A DNA stretch of 13,319 nucleotides, taken from Candidatus Sordicultor fermentans. GTDB taxonomy: Bacteria > Atribacterota > Atribacteria > Atribacterales > Caldatribacteriaceae. The DNA lies in assembly GCA_002385475.1 (NCBI GenBank), contig DGDO01000073.1, positions 1 to 13,319 of the forward strand. The letters are read 5' to 3'. A program made the position numbers and the translations under genes. This document shows, piece by piece, positions 1-7,911 of this stretch. Each line of letters opens with the position of its first letter. The first letter of the stretch is position 1. The notes under the pieces were generated by a model. That model was not told where the DNA came from. It saw only the letters and a list, made by a program, of their open reading frames with translations, and made no database searches.

Positions 1-45
1 GTTTACAGGCCCTTTTTGGTCAAAGTAAGTTACTTGAATATCCAT
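1..45 (-). CDS. 5' end of a gene running off the left edge, possibly a pyruvate-kinase alpha/beta-domain protein
   Basis: Fifteen codons are visible, reading MDIQVTYFDQKGPVN. They start at an ATG (43-45) preceded by a GAGGTG ribosome-binding site about 6 bases upstream. The opening of a short beta strand followed by a Tyr-Phe-(Asp/Glu)-x-x-Gly-Pro-x-Asn stretch resembles, from memory, stand-alone proteins related to the C-terminal alpha/beta domain of pyruvate kinase. That match rests on very few residues. The start itself is well supported. The identity is a guess, and the rest of the gene lies outside the window. Confidence 0.5.
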   Translation of the reverse strand, partial: MDIQVTYFDQKGPVN

Positions 46-461
46 ATTTATCACCTCTATCTTCAGTTAAAATTCCGCCATCAACAAACCATTGTCACTT
101 TTCAAGCTGTAGAATAGTGCCAGCATCAAGTAATTAACAGGCATTAGCAATAGATCTCAACAATTTTTTAAAACAATTAGTTTTATACCCTATTTATGCT
201 TTATACCCCACAGCAACCAGAAAAACAATTTTTGGAAAAAGGGATCGGAAAAGATAATACAAAAAAACAACCAACCATCACAGATAAAAAGAGATTCAAC
301 CGTTTATTAGTATAAACTCACTATAGCCCATCTGAAATAGGCCTTCAAGCTGCAACACAGGACAATATATCAACAAACCTAATAAAAGAGAATTCAGAAA
401 AGGCACGCTATTACTTCCACTTCGCTAGAAAAGGGGGAAACTAATCAAAGAATACACTATG
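46..461. other. Gene-free stretch of about 415 bases with one weak promoter candidate
   Basis: I find no convincing reading frame with a ribosome-binding site on either strand, and no tRNA-like fold or clear terminator. It is AT-rich leader and spacer between the UroD-family gene and the partial gene at the left edge, both on the minus strand. On the minus strand TTGTTT (223-228) and TATAAA (200-205) are 17 bases apart, and GGGTATAAA occurs twice nearby. This could be the promoter of the left-edge gene, with a leader of roughly 150 bases. Confidence 0.5.
200..228 (-). promoter_or_regulatory. Candidate promoter for the left-edge partial gene
   Basis: The minus strand reads TTGTTT, a 17-base spacer, then TATAAA, which is near the sigma-70 consensus. 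It points toward the gene starting at 45. In such AT-rich sequence a match of this quality can arise by chance, so confidence is low. Confidence 0.25.
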
Positions 462-1511
462 CTAAATATTAAACTCGCTAACCAGCTGGTTTAAGACACC
501 CACGTTTTCCCCGGGCGTATCAGGAGATACTCCACCTCCAGCAGAGAGAATAAACCTCCGGATACGGTTATCAGAGACACTATTCAGACAACGAATTGCC
601 GCTTCCTTAACTTCGGAAATATCGCCCCTTACCAGGACATCCAGTGGAGGTATATTTCCCATAAGACATATTCTGTCTCCCACTTTTTGTGCTACTTCCA
701 CAATATCTAAGTTATGACTGAAGTTTAAAACATCTAATCCAGTTTCAGGTAGCTGGTCTACAAAAGGAGCAATATTGGCATCGTTATGATACACCTTTAT
801 CATATCAGGAAAAGCATCAAAAATCGCCTTTAAGTAAGGATGAGCAAACTCCATATAATCAGCTCTGGATAAAAATCCTACTATATCATCGAGCACCATT
901 ACCCCCTCTACGGTACCTAAAACTTCCGCTTGAGCCTTAAGCCATTCAATCACAGTGGTAGTAGTTATCTCAAGTAGTTTCTTAGTGTTAGCGGGCTCCA
1001 GCTTCAGATCCATCAAGAATTCGGTTGTTCCTCTCAAATGAGCTGCAAGAGCAAGGGGACCCCGGGCTGCAACCATTTTTACCGACATATTACGCTCTTC
1101 AAGCACACTCTGAACCCACTTATACCAGTGAAGAACAAAGGACATCAATCCATCTTGGTCAGGCCGGGGAACCCGTAGATTATCCACTTGAGCTATATCA
1201 AACATCGAAGGACTTATAGAGGGCGTGTTATTTTCTGACCAGGCAATCTTGCAGCCAAAAGCAGATGGTTCAGTAGCCATCCCATATTCTACCCAGAAAC
1301 CGGGCAGGAAAATAATATCAGGATAAGAGGAATACACTTTAATATTGGCTTCCAGCCAGCGGTCAGGAAACAAATAATAGTCAAAGTGAGACATACCACA
1401 AAAGCCTGGAATCCAGGGACTATCAACAATTAGAGCTACAACAACTTTTTCATTTCTACCAGATACAGCATCTACAAAACAATTCCACGGAGCTTCATCC
1501 ATGAGTTTCAC
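462..1511 (-). CDS. UroD-family (MtaA/CmuA-like fold) protein, lacking the usual zinc-thiol ligands
   Basis: A 349-residue protein of the uroporphyrinogen decarboxylase superfamily, which includes HemE and the corrinoid methyltransferases MtaA, MtbA and CmuA. Family landmarks are an acidic pair in VLDDI (206-210) followed by a Tyr-Met-Glu-Phe helix, then VYHNDANIAPF (240-250), MGNIPP (284-289) and ILSAGGGVSPDTPGENV (321-337). Methyltransferase members usually have His-x-Cys at the first of the last group and Cys in the Ser-Pro-Gly-Cys-Gly loop. Here these read His-Asn-Asp (242-244) and Ser-Ala-Gly-Gly-Gly, so the canonical zinc/thiol chemistry is not supported. The ATG has a strong AGGGGGTGA site. 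The gene lies 39 bases after uxaC and is probably the third gene of the GH4-uxaC operon, pointing to a role linked to uronate use. The exact reaction is unknown. A true HemE role is unlikely from this context and divergence. Confidence 0.85.
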   Translation of the reverse strand: MKLMDEAPWNCFVDAVSGRNEKVVVALIVDSPWIPGFCGMSHFDYYLFPDRWLEANIKVYSSYPDIIFLPGFWVEYGMATEPSAFGCKIAWSENNTPSISPSMFDIAQVDNLRVPRPDQDGLMSFVLHWYKWVQSVLEERNMSVKMVAARGPLALAAHLRGTTEFLMDLKLEPANTKKLLEITTTTVIEWLKAQAEVLGTVEGVMVLDDIVGFLSRADYMEFAHPYLKAIFDAFPDMIKVYHNDANIAPFVDQLPETGLDVLNFSHNLDIVEVAQKVGDRICLMGNIPPLDVLVRGDISEVKEAAIRCLNSVSDNRIRRFILSAGGGVSPDTPGENVGVLNQLVSEFNI

Positions 1512-1550
1512 CCCCTATATATTAGCTAACAAAATGACCATACCCAAAAT

Positions 1551-3005
1551 TTAATAAGGATTTTCCAGGCCGAATATTCGGGCTTGGTTTCTGTGCATCA
1601 ACCCTTCTACTGTCCTTATAGCCCCCTGTTGAGAGATTTGACCTTCAGAAAGCAATTTTCCTACAGCCTTACAAATCACTCTATCAAAAACCTCAAACCT
1701 GCTCCCCTCGGACAAAATCTTCCGGGCATCACTCACTGGCCCTGCTACTGAACTTAAAAGAGACGAATTGGCCGTATACAGGAGAAAATGTTCCATCACA
1801 TACGGAGCATCATTATGCCACCACGGAAAACCCTGGTGAACATTAGGGAAGGCTCTCTCCAGAGTGAGATTAATATGAGAAAAAGCCTGATTCATGGGAT
1901 ATAGAATCAGGTGAGATTCATTATCGCTCTTTCCGCTAAAGAATTTTGAAAGAAGAGGATTTAGAAATTCAACTATAGTAACACCTTCTGTGGCCACATC
2001 TCCCCCCACATTGGCTCCCCAATTTTTATAAAGATATTGGTTTGCATTTCGGAAAGCACCATAATGAATTTGCGTTACCATTCTTCTATCCTGATTCATC
2101 TCACAAAACTTATGCATTAAGTAGGAAATGAACTCCCTGGTTTCAGAAGACCTTATAGCAAACCTTTCCCTACCATCATAAGCTCTTCTAAAAATTTGCT
2201 CTGCTCTTTCTTCGCTCACTTCCAATCCATAAGGTTCAAGAAGCCCATGGTCGCTCGCCTTCGCTCCCATCTCAGCAAAGTAATTGTGTCGCTTTCGTAG
2301 TGCTTCAACTAAACCCCGGAGCGAGGTATCTTCTCCCGTTAGCTGGCATATTTTTTCCACGTTATCTCTCCATCCCTCATCAAAAATATCGCAATAAGCA
2401 TCAGGTCTGAAGCAAGGGAGAAAAACAATATCATCTATAGTTTCTTTAGCTATCTTATGATAATAGAGATCGTCTGCTGGATCGTCAGTAGTAAAAATGA
2501 CTCTGACTCCCATCTTCCTGAGCAGACCCTGGGGCCACATATCCTCTCTCCTGAAACACTCCTCAGCCAGCTTCCATATTTTATCTCCTGTCTCAGCACT
2601 CAATAAGTCCTCAATCCCCAATATTCTCTTTAGATCTAGATGAAACCACTGATGAACGTGATTACCCTCCAGATTAGGAAAAACTTTACTCAAAGCCATC
2701 CATTTATCATAATCGGAGAGACCGGGATCTCTTGCCAGAGCTTGAGAAAAACCAGAAAACTTTGAAGCCAGTTGAATAATATAGTGGTCACAATTAGCGT
2801 ATTCCGATCTGTCTTCTAAAACCTCAGCTTTCCAGATATTGGGAAATGGCTGATTTTCAACAATTTGTCTTAAACTATAGTGAGTGTGGACATCAACAAT
2901 TCCTAATCTGTGTCTCAAGGGAACAGCAACATCATGGTATAGCCTCACTCCTTCTTTTGTATCCAGAAGCCAGTCAGAACCTAAAAATTTATCTTCACCA
3001 CTCAT
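1551..3005 (-). CDS. uxaC: Glucuronate (uronate) isomerase
   Basis: A cytoplasmic enzyme of the UxaC family in the amidohydrolase superfamily. It converts D-glucuronate to D-fructuronate (or galacturonate to tagaturonate), the first step of hexuronate catabolism. From the ATG at 3003-3005 the protein has 484 residues, close to the family's usual 470. Motifs in order are DVHTHY (38-43, the two metal-binding histidines), FTTDDP (171-176), CFRPD (198-202), QIHYGAFRN (312-320), WWHND (395-399) and SDAR (425-428), all at expected UxaC spacings. A TTG two codons upstream is an alternative start. I prefer the ATG because an AAGG element lies about 7 bases before it, within GGAGGAAGG. It sits between the GH4 glycosidase gene (113-base gap) and the UroD-family gene, consistent with handling the uronate the glycosidase releases. 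The first metal motif is DxHTH rather than the commoner DYHCH, a mild divergence. Confidence 0.93.
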   Translation of the reverse strand: MSGEDKFLGSDWLLDTKEGVRLYHDVAVPLRHRLGIVDVHTHYSLRQIVENQPFPNIWKAEVLEDRSEYANCDHYIIQLASKFSGFSQALARDPGLSDYDKWMALSKVFPNLEGNHVHQWFHLDLKRILGIEDLLSAETGDKIWKLAEECFRREDMWPQGLLRKMGVRVIFTTDDPADDLYYHKIAKETIDDIVFLPCFRPDAYCDIFDEGWRDNVEKICQLTGEDTSLRGLVEALRKRHNYFAEMGAKASDHGLLEPYGLEVSEERAEQIFRRAYDGRERFAIRSSETREFISYLMHKFCEMNQDRRMVTQIHYGAFRNANQYLYKNWGANVGGDVATEGVTIVEFLNPLLSKFFSGKSDNESHLILYPMNQAFSHINLTLERAFPNVHQGFPWWHNDAPYVMEHFLLYTANSSLLSSVAGPVSDARKILSEGSRFEVFDRVICKAVGKLLSEGQISQQGAIRTVEGLMHRNQARIFGLENPY

Positions 3006-3124
3006 AGTCAAACCTTCCTCCAGAAGAATTTTTTAGGACGCTCGGCGTACTTCATCATTAATTATTGATTGATTTATTTATTTCCTCAAAGTTAATATAC
3101 CATAGAATACTAATATTTATCATC

Positions 3125-4510
3125 TTATTTATATCCAAAATATCTGGCTATTTCCTCATTTATAGGCAAAGACATAATTTCCTCAAGAACTGCTTTTACC
3201 TGTTCAAAAGATTTTGTCCGGGGATCTCTTACCAGTATTTCTTCAAGAACTCGTTTATCTCCAGTGGTGTAAGCTTCTAGTGCCCACCTCATGCGTAGAA
3301 TTCTGGGCATGAGATACATATTTTTAGTTCTCTCCGTAACATCCGGATCTAATTTTTCAGGCTGGATATTATCTTTACTCACTATCACCGGTATTTCTAC
3401 CACCACATCATCAGGGATACCAGAAATAACTCCCCGATTCTGAAGATTGAGAATAAGTCTGGCTTCCGGTCCTCCAGAAATTCCATTTATAAAGGGAATG
3501 TGCTGTTCTCCACTCATTTTATCCCGGGTGAAAATTTCAGGATAGGCCTGAAACAGGTCTACTTCAGAATTTCTCCTCACTTCTTCAGCCAGATCGAGCA
3601 GCTTCTGTTTTTCTTTTCTGAGTGATTCATGAAAACGAGGCCTTTCTACCTCATTATCTATACCTCCAAACTTCCCATACCACTTCTTTTTAGTTTCCAG
3701 GTTATAGTTGTATTTCCAGCTCCCATTGCGACAGGTATCTCCTATGGGCAACATACCATAGAACTTATACATATCTATAACTGCAGGGCTAAGCTGAACG
3801 TCCCAGGGGTTTTCTGGCTGCCAGTGCTGAGATTCTTCCTCTATCCATTTATCAAGCAAAGGATAAGCATTTTCTCCCCGGTAAAGAAAGCGGTTTAACC
3901 ATATTCCATGGTTCACCCCAGCGACTTGCCAGTCCACTTCTTCTGGATTCAGCCCCAGAGTATGAAAAGCTCCAAACACTCCTGAGAACCCGTGACAAAA
4001 ACCAATCACCTTTACTCCGGTAGATTGAGAAACAAATTGAGTAGCCTCAAAAACAGGATTAGCAGTTTGCAAGAGGTAAGCCTGAGGGGAAAGCTTCTCC
4101 ATAAGCTCAGCAATCTCTGAAGATAACTTAAGGTCAGGATAGGAGCATAGAATATAGGAGTAAGTGGAAACCATATTAAACTCCTGGCTATCAATACCTC
4201 TATAGTAGCCATGCTTTTCTCCGATTTGAGTTATTAAATCATATCGGTCGGGATAAGAAGGAGCAGCGCTATGGATCACAAAGTCAGTTCCTTCTAATGC
4301 TTGAGACATATCCATGGTTTTTTCCAGTTTAAGACTTGCACCAAGATCTTCCACATATTTTTGAGCCAGGACATATATAGCTTCGAGCTTTTCCTCATTA
4401 ATATCCATCAAGGAAACCAGAGAACCAGCAAGATTTTCAGTCTTGGCTATATCACCAATAAGTTGAAGAGAAAAACGAACACTTCCTGCGCCTATGATGG
4501 TTATTTTCAT
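3125..4510 (-). CDS. Glycoside hydrolase family 4, probable alpha-glucuronidase
   Basis: A 461-residue GH4 enzyme. These cytoplasmic glycosidases use NAD+ and a divalent metal in a redox elimination mechanism. The N-terminal Rossmann strand MKITIIGAGSVRFS carries the GAGS nucleotide loop (7-10) and an acidic residue ends the second strand (MDIN). QTANPV follows (138-143), then the substrate-class motif CHGF (162-165, Cys as metal ligand) and GVNHG (188-192, metal-binding His). In the family, CHSV marks alpha-glucosidases and galactosidases, CHEV alpha-galacturonidases, and CHG alpha-glucuronidases such as the Thermotoga enzyme. CHGF therefore favours alpha-glucuronidase, which the adjacent uxaC supports. 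The start has AAAGGAGG with good spacing. It appears to lead the operon GH4-uxaC-UroD. The nearest upstream gene in the same direction is a decayed ABC permease, so the original promoter arrangement may be changed. Confidence 0.88.
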   Translation of the reverse strand: MKITIIGAGSVRFSLQLIGDIAKTENLAGSLVSLMDINEEKLEAIYVLAQKYVEDLGASLKLEKTMDMSQALEGTDFVIHSAAPSYPDRYDLITQIGEKHGYYRGIDSQEFNMVSTYSYILCSYPDLKLSSEIAELMEKLSPQAYLLQTANPVFEATQFVSQSTGVKVIGFCHGFSGVFGAFHTLGLNPEEVDWQVAGVNHGIWLNRFLYRGENAYPLLDKWIEEESQHWQPENPWDVQLSPAVIDMYKFYGMLPIGDTCRNGSWKYNYNLETKKKWYGKFGGIDNEVERPRFHESLRKEKQKLLDLAEEVRRNSEVDLFQAYPEIFTRDKMSGEQHIPFINGISGGPEARLILNLQNRGVISGIPDDVVVEIPVIVSKDNIQPEKLDPDVTERTKNMYLMPRILRMRWALEAYTTGDKRVLEEILVRDPRTKSFEQVKAVLEEIMSLPINEEIARYFGYK

Positions 4511-4532
4511 AATTTATTCCTCCTTTATAAAT

Positions 4533-4890
4533 TTATCCCTTAATGTCAGTAAGGGTAATTCCCTCAACAAAGTATTGCTGAGCTATAAGAAACGCTCCCA
4601 GCATGGGCAATACAGATATTATATGCCATAAGCAGATTCCACTGAGCATCCATATCTCCCCTGAACAAAGTTATTCCCAGAGTAAGTGTTCTATTAATGA
4701 ACGCCAGAGGATAAAGATAGTTATTCCATACATTGAGTAAAGATTCCCAGAGTAGTCAAAGCTGGCCTGGAAAGAGGAAGTATAATCCTTACAAACCTTC
4801 CCATCTCTTTCGATAGAGAACCTTAAAAATCTTGACACCATCATCACTGCATTTGCTATAATTGGCATGGGCACAGCTCTGGGGTAAAAC
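4533..4890 (-). pseudogene. Decayed MalG-type sugar ABC transporter permease
   Basis: The C-terminal half of a CUT1 permease is recognisable but spread over three frames. The last part (4533-4613) reads VLPMLGAFLIAQQYFVEGIT and ends in Asp-Ile-Lys-Gly-stop, the typical MalG/UgpE end. A frameshift near 4614 joins it to WNNYLYPLAFINR...NLLMAYNI. Another shift near 4730 joins that to GRFVRIILPLSRPALTTLG, the strand after the EAA loop. A third frame holds PIIANA and RFL, matching the segment before the EAA loop. The EAA loop itself (usually EAAxIDGA) is mostly missing, suggesting an internal deletion. No intact N-terminal half is found upstream. It lies 22 bases before the GH4 gene in the same direction, so it was probably the last transporter gene of that operon. 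It is too damaged to be functional. Confidence 0.85.
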
Positions 4891-4892
4891 AC

Positions 4893-5198
4893 CTTGACTT
4901 TGTAGTTAATTATTGTTCATCAAATTGAATATACATAGTGAAAGAAACTTTATTAGCATATCCCTGTAGAGGCAAGAGTTCATGCTCAGAGGTAGAGAAA
5001 TTTGTTTTGGGATTCTTGCCTTGTAAGTTTCTACCCGTAAAAAGAAAGAGGACACAATAGACATGATGAAGATAAAAAATATAGAATGCTGACTTCCTGG
5101 CCATACAATATTCTTTTTCCCTGGTCTAACACTGACAATATATATGAAGGAAACGAGATAAAGTTAGCAGATCTTGCGAATATATCGAGAAAGCTCTC
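4893..5198. other. Remnant-like stretch without a convincing gene
   Basis: On the minus strand a 64-codon frame (4910-5104) opens with ATG but has only a distant, weak AGGG upstream and matches nothing I recognise. It could be scrambled sequence from the N-terminal part of the decayed permease, or from other lost transporter genes, but I cannot align it with confidence. No tRNA or hairpin terminator is evident. Confidence 0.4.
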
Positions 5199-5216
5199 TA
5201 ACGGTCTGACCCGTTA
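5199..5216. promoter_or_regulatory. Inverted repeat upstream of the DUF624 gene, possible operator
   Basis: TAACGG-TCTGAC-CCGTTA is a perfect 6-bp inverted repeat with a 6-base centre, lying 52 bases before the start codon at 5269. A TATAAA overlaps its right end (5215-5220). This could be a regulator site for the plus-strand gene. No matching -35 is seen at normal spacing, so a promoter is not claimed. Confidence 0.35.
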
Positions 5217-5268
5217 TAAAAAAGTACAGATATCATAAATATAACAGAAGTACTATAAAAAAGGTGTA

Positions 5269-5952
5269 ATGAAAAAGATTGCGTTGTGGCCTATTATAAA
5301 GGCCTCTTTTACAGATATATATGAAAATCTTGGCTGGGTATTATTTATGAGCGTAATCTGGTCTGGCTTTGCTGCTCCGTTTCTATTTGCTATCTTTCCC
5401 GGGAATCTCTCCACACCGTTAAGAATCATACTGGGTTCTTCAGTGATAGTTTTGGGACCAGCTACTGCAGGATGTTATTATATAGCCAATAAACTTATAA
5501 AGAGAGAGCTCGTTGAGTGGAGAGATTTTTTTTACGCTTTCAAAAAGTTTTTCTGGAAAGCCGCGGCTCTTACATTAATCCTAATAACAGCTATTGCTAT
5601 TTTATTAGTCAACTTTATTTTTTATTTTCAAATGCATTCCCCATTTATAAAGGTTCTTAGTATCGTGTGGTTATACGTTATTATTTTTTTGGGAATTATG
5701 CAAACATACATGTTTCCCCTGCTTATAGAACAGGACACCGGAATTAAAAAGATAGTTAAACGGTCTTTTTTGTTGAGTATAGACAACATAGGAATAACTT
5801 TAGTAATATTTTTGATTGTAACAGCACTACTCATTATATGCATACTCACAGGAGTAGGAGCGTTATTGGTAATGATGGGCATGAAAAGCTTTTTTGATAC
5901 AAGGACATCTCTAAGTGTGATGGAAAAATACGAAGACGCTCCCGAATTGTAG
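5269..5952 (+). CDS. DUF624/YesL-like integral membrane protein
   Basis: A 227-residue protein with about five hydrophobic segments (roughly 22-42, 53-75, 97-119, 127-150, 173-203). Features typical of DUF624/YesL proteins are an N-terminal amphipathic helix with Trp (7) and a Glu-Asn-Leu-Gly-Trp motif (19-23), GPATAGCYY (63-71) and a short cytosolic Trp-Arg-Asp-Phe-Phe stretch (84-88). Families of this type usually sit beside CUT1 sugar transporters in polysaccharide-use loci (yesL lies in the Bacillus rhamnogalacturonan cluster), and this one has a decayed and an intact CUT1 system on its two sides. The biochemical role of the family is unknown. The ATG is preceded by AAGGTG only 2 bases away, a tight spacing, but no better in-frame start exists nearby. 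It converges on the permease gene at 6133. Confidence 0.75.
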   Translation: MKKIALWPIIKASFTDIYENLGWVLFMSVIWSGFAAPFLFAIFPGNLSTPLRIILGSSVIVLGPATAGCYYIANKLIKRELVEWRDFFYAFKKFFWKAAALTLILITAIAILLVNFIFYFQMHSPFIKVLSIVWLYVIIFLGIMQTYMFPLLIEQDTGIKKIVKRSFLLSIDNIGITLVIFLIVTALLIICILTGVGALLVMMGMKSFFDTRTSLSVMEKYEDAPEL

Positions 5953-6132
5953 TCACTTCCTGGGAAAAAGACTTCCAGTGCTGGATACTATCTCAAATAT
6001 AAAAGTTGTCAGGAAACAAAATGCATAAAACTACGCTCGTGAATTTCTTCTACCTCACGATACGGTGCTCCACAGCAAAACCAGCAGGCAGAGCATCTTA
6101 AGTAAAAAAATATGGAGTATGAATTTATTTTT

Positions 6133-6975
6133 TTAACCTTTTATACCTGTAGTTGCAATCCCTTCAGTAAGATATTTCTGGAAAAAGATAAATATAAGAA
6201 GTACCGGTATTAATGACAACACCGACATAGCAAATACTGCTCCCCAATTTGTTACAGCAGTTGGATCGGCAAAATTTTTTAGCGCCAGAGAAACTGTATA
6301 TAGAGTGGCCTGATTCAAATAAAGTAATGGCCCTAAGAAGTCATCCCAGGTCCAGTAAAAAGAGAAAAGACTCGCAGTAATCAGTGCTGGTTTTATTGAA
6401 GGCAGGATGATCCACCAGAAAATTCCAAATTTTCCCGCTCCATCTATTTCTGCAGCCTCATCCAGCTCTAATGGTAAGCCCCTGATAAACTGCATTATAA
6501 GAAATATGAAGAATGCAGAACCAAAAAACTTTGGAACAATCAGGGGGTAGAATGTATTAATCCAGTTTAGCTTGTTGAACATTATATATTGAGGTATGAT
6601 CTGCACCTGGAAGGGTAGCATCAGCGTCATCATCATAGCAGCAAACCATAAATCTCTTCCCTTAAACGGGATCCTGGCAAATCCGTATGCTACGAGCGCA
6701 GAAGAAATCACTGTCCCTATAGTACCTATCCCTGCTACTATAAAAGAGTTCTTAAAAAATGTTGCAAAGGTTACGTTCCCGAATCCTTTCCATCCTTCCT
6801 TGTAGTTCTCTATAGTAAATTTTGGAGGTATTAAAGTTCCCATACTAGCAAATATATCTGCGTGCTCCTTAAAGGAGCTACTCACCATCCATAAAACAGG
6901 GTAAATCATTACAATGCCCAATACTAACATTAATACGTGATAGATAATATTCCATCCTCTATTTCTTCTTGCCAT
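6133..6975 (-). CDS. Carbohydrate ABC transporter permease, MalG/UgpE type
   Basis: A 280-residue inner-membrane permease with about six membrane helices (first at about 11-31). The cytoplasmic EAA loop reads ELDEAAEIDGAGKFGIFW (170-187) followed by IILPSIKPAL, the docking site for the ATPase. The C-terminus, QKYLTEGIATTGIKG, is the standard MalG-type end. It forms the channel with the MalF-type permease just upstream (18-base gap, AAGGAG site). It is the last gene of a three-gene operon. No ATPase is present, as is common for CUT1 systems that share an MsmX-like ATPase encoded elsewhere. The substrate cannot be read from the permease. The neighbouring glucuronide genes suggest a uronic-acid-containing saccharide, but this is an inference. 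Confidence 0.93.
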   Translation of the reverse strand: MARRNRGWNIIYHVLMLVLGIVMIYPVLWMVSSSFKEHADIFASMGTLIPPKFTIENYKEGWKGFGNVTFATFFKNSFIVAGIGTIGTVISSALVAYGFARIPFKGRDLWFAAMMMTLMLPFQVQIIPQYIMFNKLNWINTFYPLIVPKFFGSAFFIFLIMQFIRGLPLELDEAAEIDGAGKFGIFWWIILPSIKPALITASLFSFYWTWDDFLGPLLYLNQATLYTVSLALKNFADPTAVTNWGAVFAMSVLSLIPVLLIFIFFQKYLTEGIATTGIKG

Positions 6976-6993
6976 TTTAAGTCTCCTTACTAT

Positions 6994-7881
6994 TTACACT
7001 TCTTCTGACTCGTAATATACCCAGAATTTAGATGATTTAAATGCGAGTAGGGTAAAGAAAGCTATTATAACAAGCAAAACCCAAGCCATAGCAGAAGCAT
7101 ACCCCATGTCAAAGCTCTGGAATGCTTTCTGATACAGGTAAAGCGAATAAAATAGAGTAGTATCTAACGGAGCACCACCTGTTATTATGTATGCCTGTGT
7201 AAATACCATAAATCCGTTAATTATTTGCATTATAAGATTAAACAGAATTACAGGACTTAACATTGGGAGTGTAATCTTTGTAAACTGAGTCCATTCTCTG
7301 GCTCCATCTATCGATGCTGCTTCATAGAGCGATTCAGGTATCTGCCTTAATCCTGCCAGGAATATTAACATGGGAGATCCAAATTGCCATACAGCCAATA
7401 TTATAAGTGTCCAGATAGCAGTACGGGGGTTACCCAGCCAGTTTATTCCTTCGATTCCCACATTTTTCAGTATAAAGTTTATTAAGCCATCTACCCCGAA
7501 TATCTGCCGCCACATAATTGCCACCGCTACACTTCCACCTATAAGGGATGGCAGATAATAAATACCTGTATATATAGAAGTCGCCCTCGTTGGTGGTTTT
7601 AGCAGCATCGCTACTAGAAGAGCAAATATTAATCTCAAGGGTACTGCGGTAAAGACATAATAGAATGTTGCCCGCAGGGAATTGTGGTATCTTCTATCTT
7701 CCAGAAGACGCAACCAATTACCAATACCAATCCATCTTGGGGGAGAAAGAACATCGTATCTGGTGAAGGCTAAGAAAAAAGATGCTACAATCGGAAATAG
7801 TATAAAGATAAAGAACCCTATGAGCCAGGGGGATATAAATAGATAGCCCATTATATTGTTACGTTTCTCTCTTTCAGTCAT
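6994..7881 (-). CDS. Carbohydrate ABC transporter permease, MalF/UgpA type
   Basis: A 295-residue inner-membrane permease with six predicted helices. The N-terminal segment has the usual GYLFISPWLIGFFIF (12-26) seen in UgpA-type proteins. The EAA loop reads YEAASIDGAREWTQFTKI (186-203) followed by TLPMLSP. TGGAPLDTT (234-242) is the conserved stretch before the last helices. It pairs with the MalG-type permease encoded next. It lies 88 bases after the binding-protein gene, and that gap holds a strong hairpin. The ATG at 7881 has only AAAGG about 12 bases upstream. An alternative ATG at codon 11 exists but has no better site, so initiation may be weak compared with the binding-protein gene. 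Confidence 0.93.
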   Translation of the reverse strand: MTEREKRNNIMGYLFISPWLIGFFIFILFPIVASFFLAFTRYDVLSPPRWIGIGNWLRLLEDRRYHNSLRATFYYVFTAVPLRLIFALLVAMLLKPPTRATSIYTGIYYLPSLIGGSVAVAIMWRQIFGVDGLINFILKNVGIEGINWLGNPRTAIWTLIILAVWQFGSPMLIFLAGLRQIPESLYEAASIDGAREWTQFTKITLPMLSPVILFNLIMQIINGFMVFTQAYIITGGAPLDTTLFYSLYLYQKAFQSFDMGYASAMAWVLLVIIAFFTLLAFKSSKFWVYYESEEV

Positions 7882-7911
7882 TTTTGTTTCGACCTTTCAT
7901 CTCTAAATTTT

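Noticed and set aside
462..1511. The UroD-family gene as hemE of haem synthesis
   Set aside because: It lies in a glucuronide operon with no other tetrapyrrole genes, and the sequence is far from the conserved HemE pattern, closer to the MtaA/CmuA side of the superfamily.
3065..3124. A tandem tetranucleotide (ATTG/ATTT) stretch as a phase-variable repeat
   Set aside because: Only two or three imperfect units are present in an AT-rich spacer, too few for slippage control.
4910..5104. A 64-codon minus-strand frame as a real small gene
   Set aside because: Only a weak, distant AGGG precedes it and it lies against a decayed permease. Its sequence matches nothing I recognise.
5953..6132. A bidirectional terminator between the convergent DUF624 and permease genes
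   Set aside because: Only short imperfect stems are present (for example CTGGGAA/TTCCAG near 5960-5978 and CGTGA/TCACG), none with a following T run.
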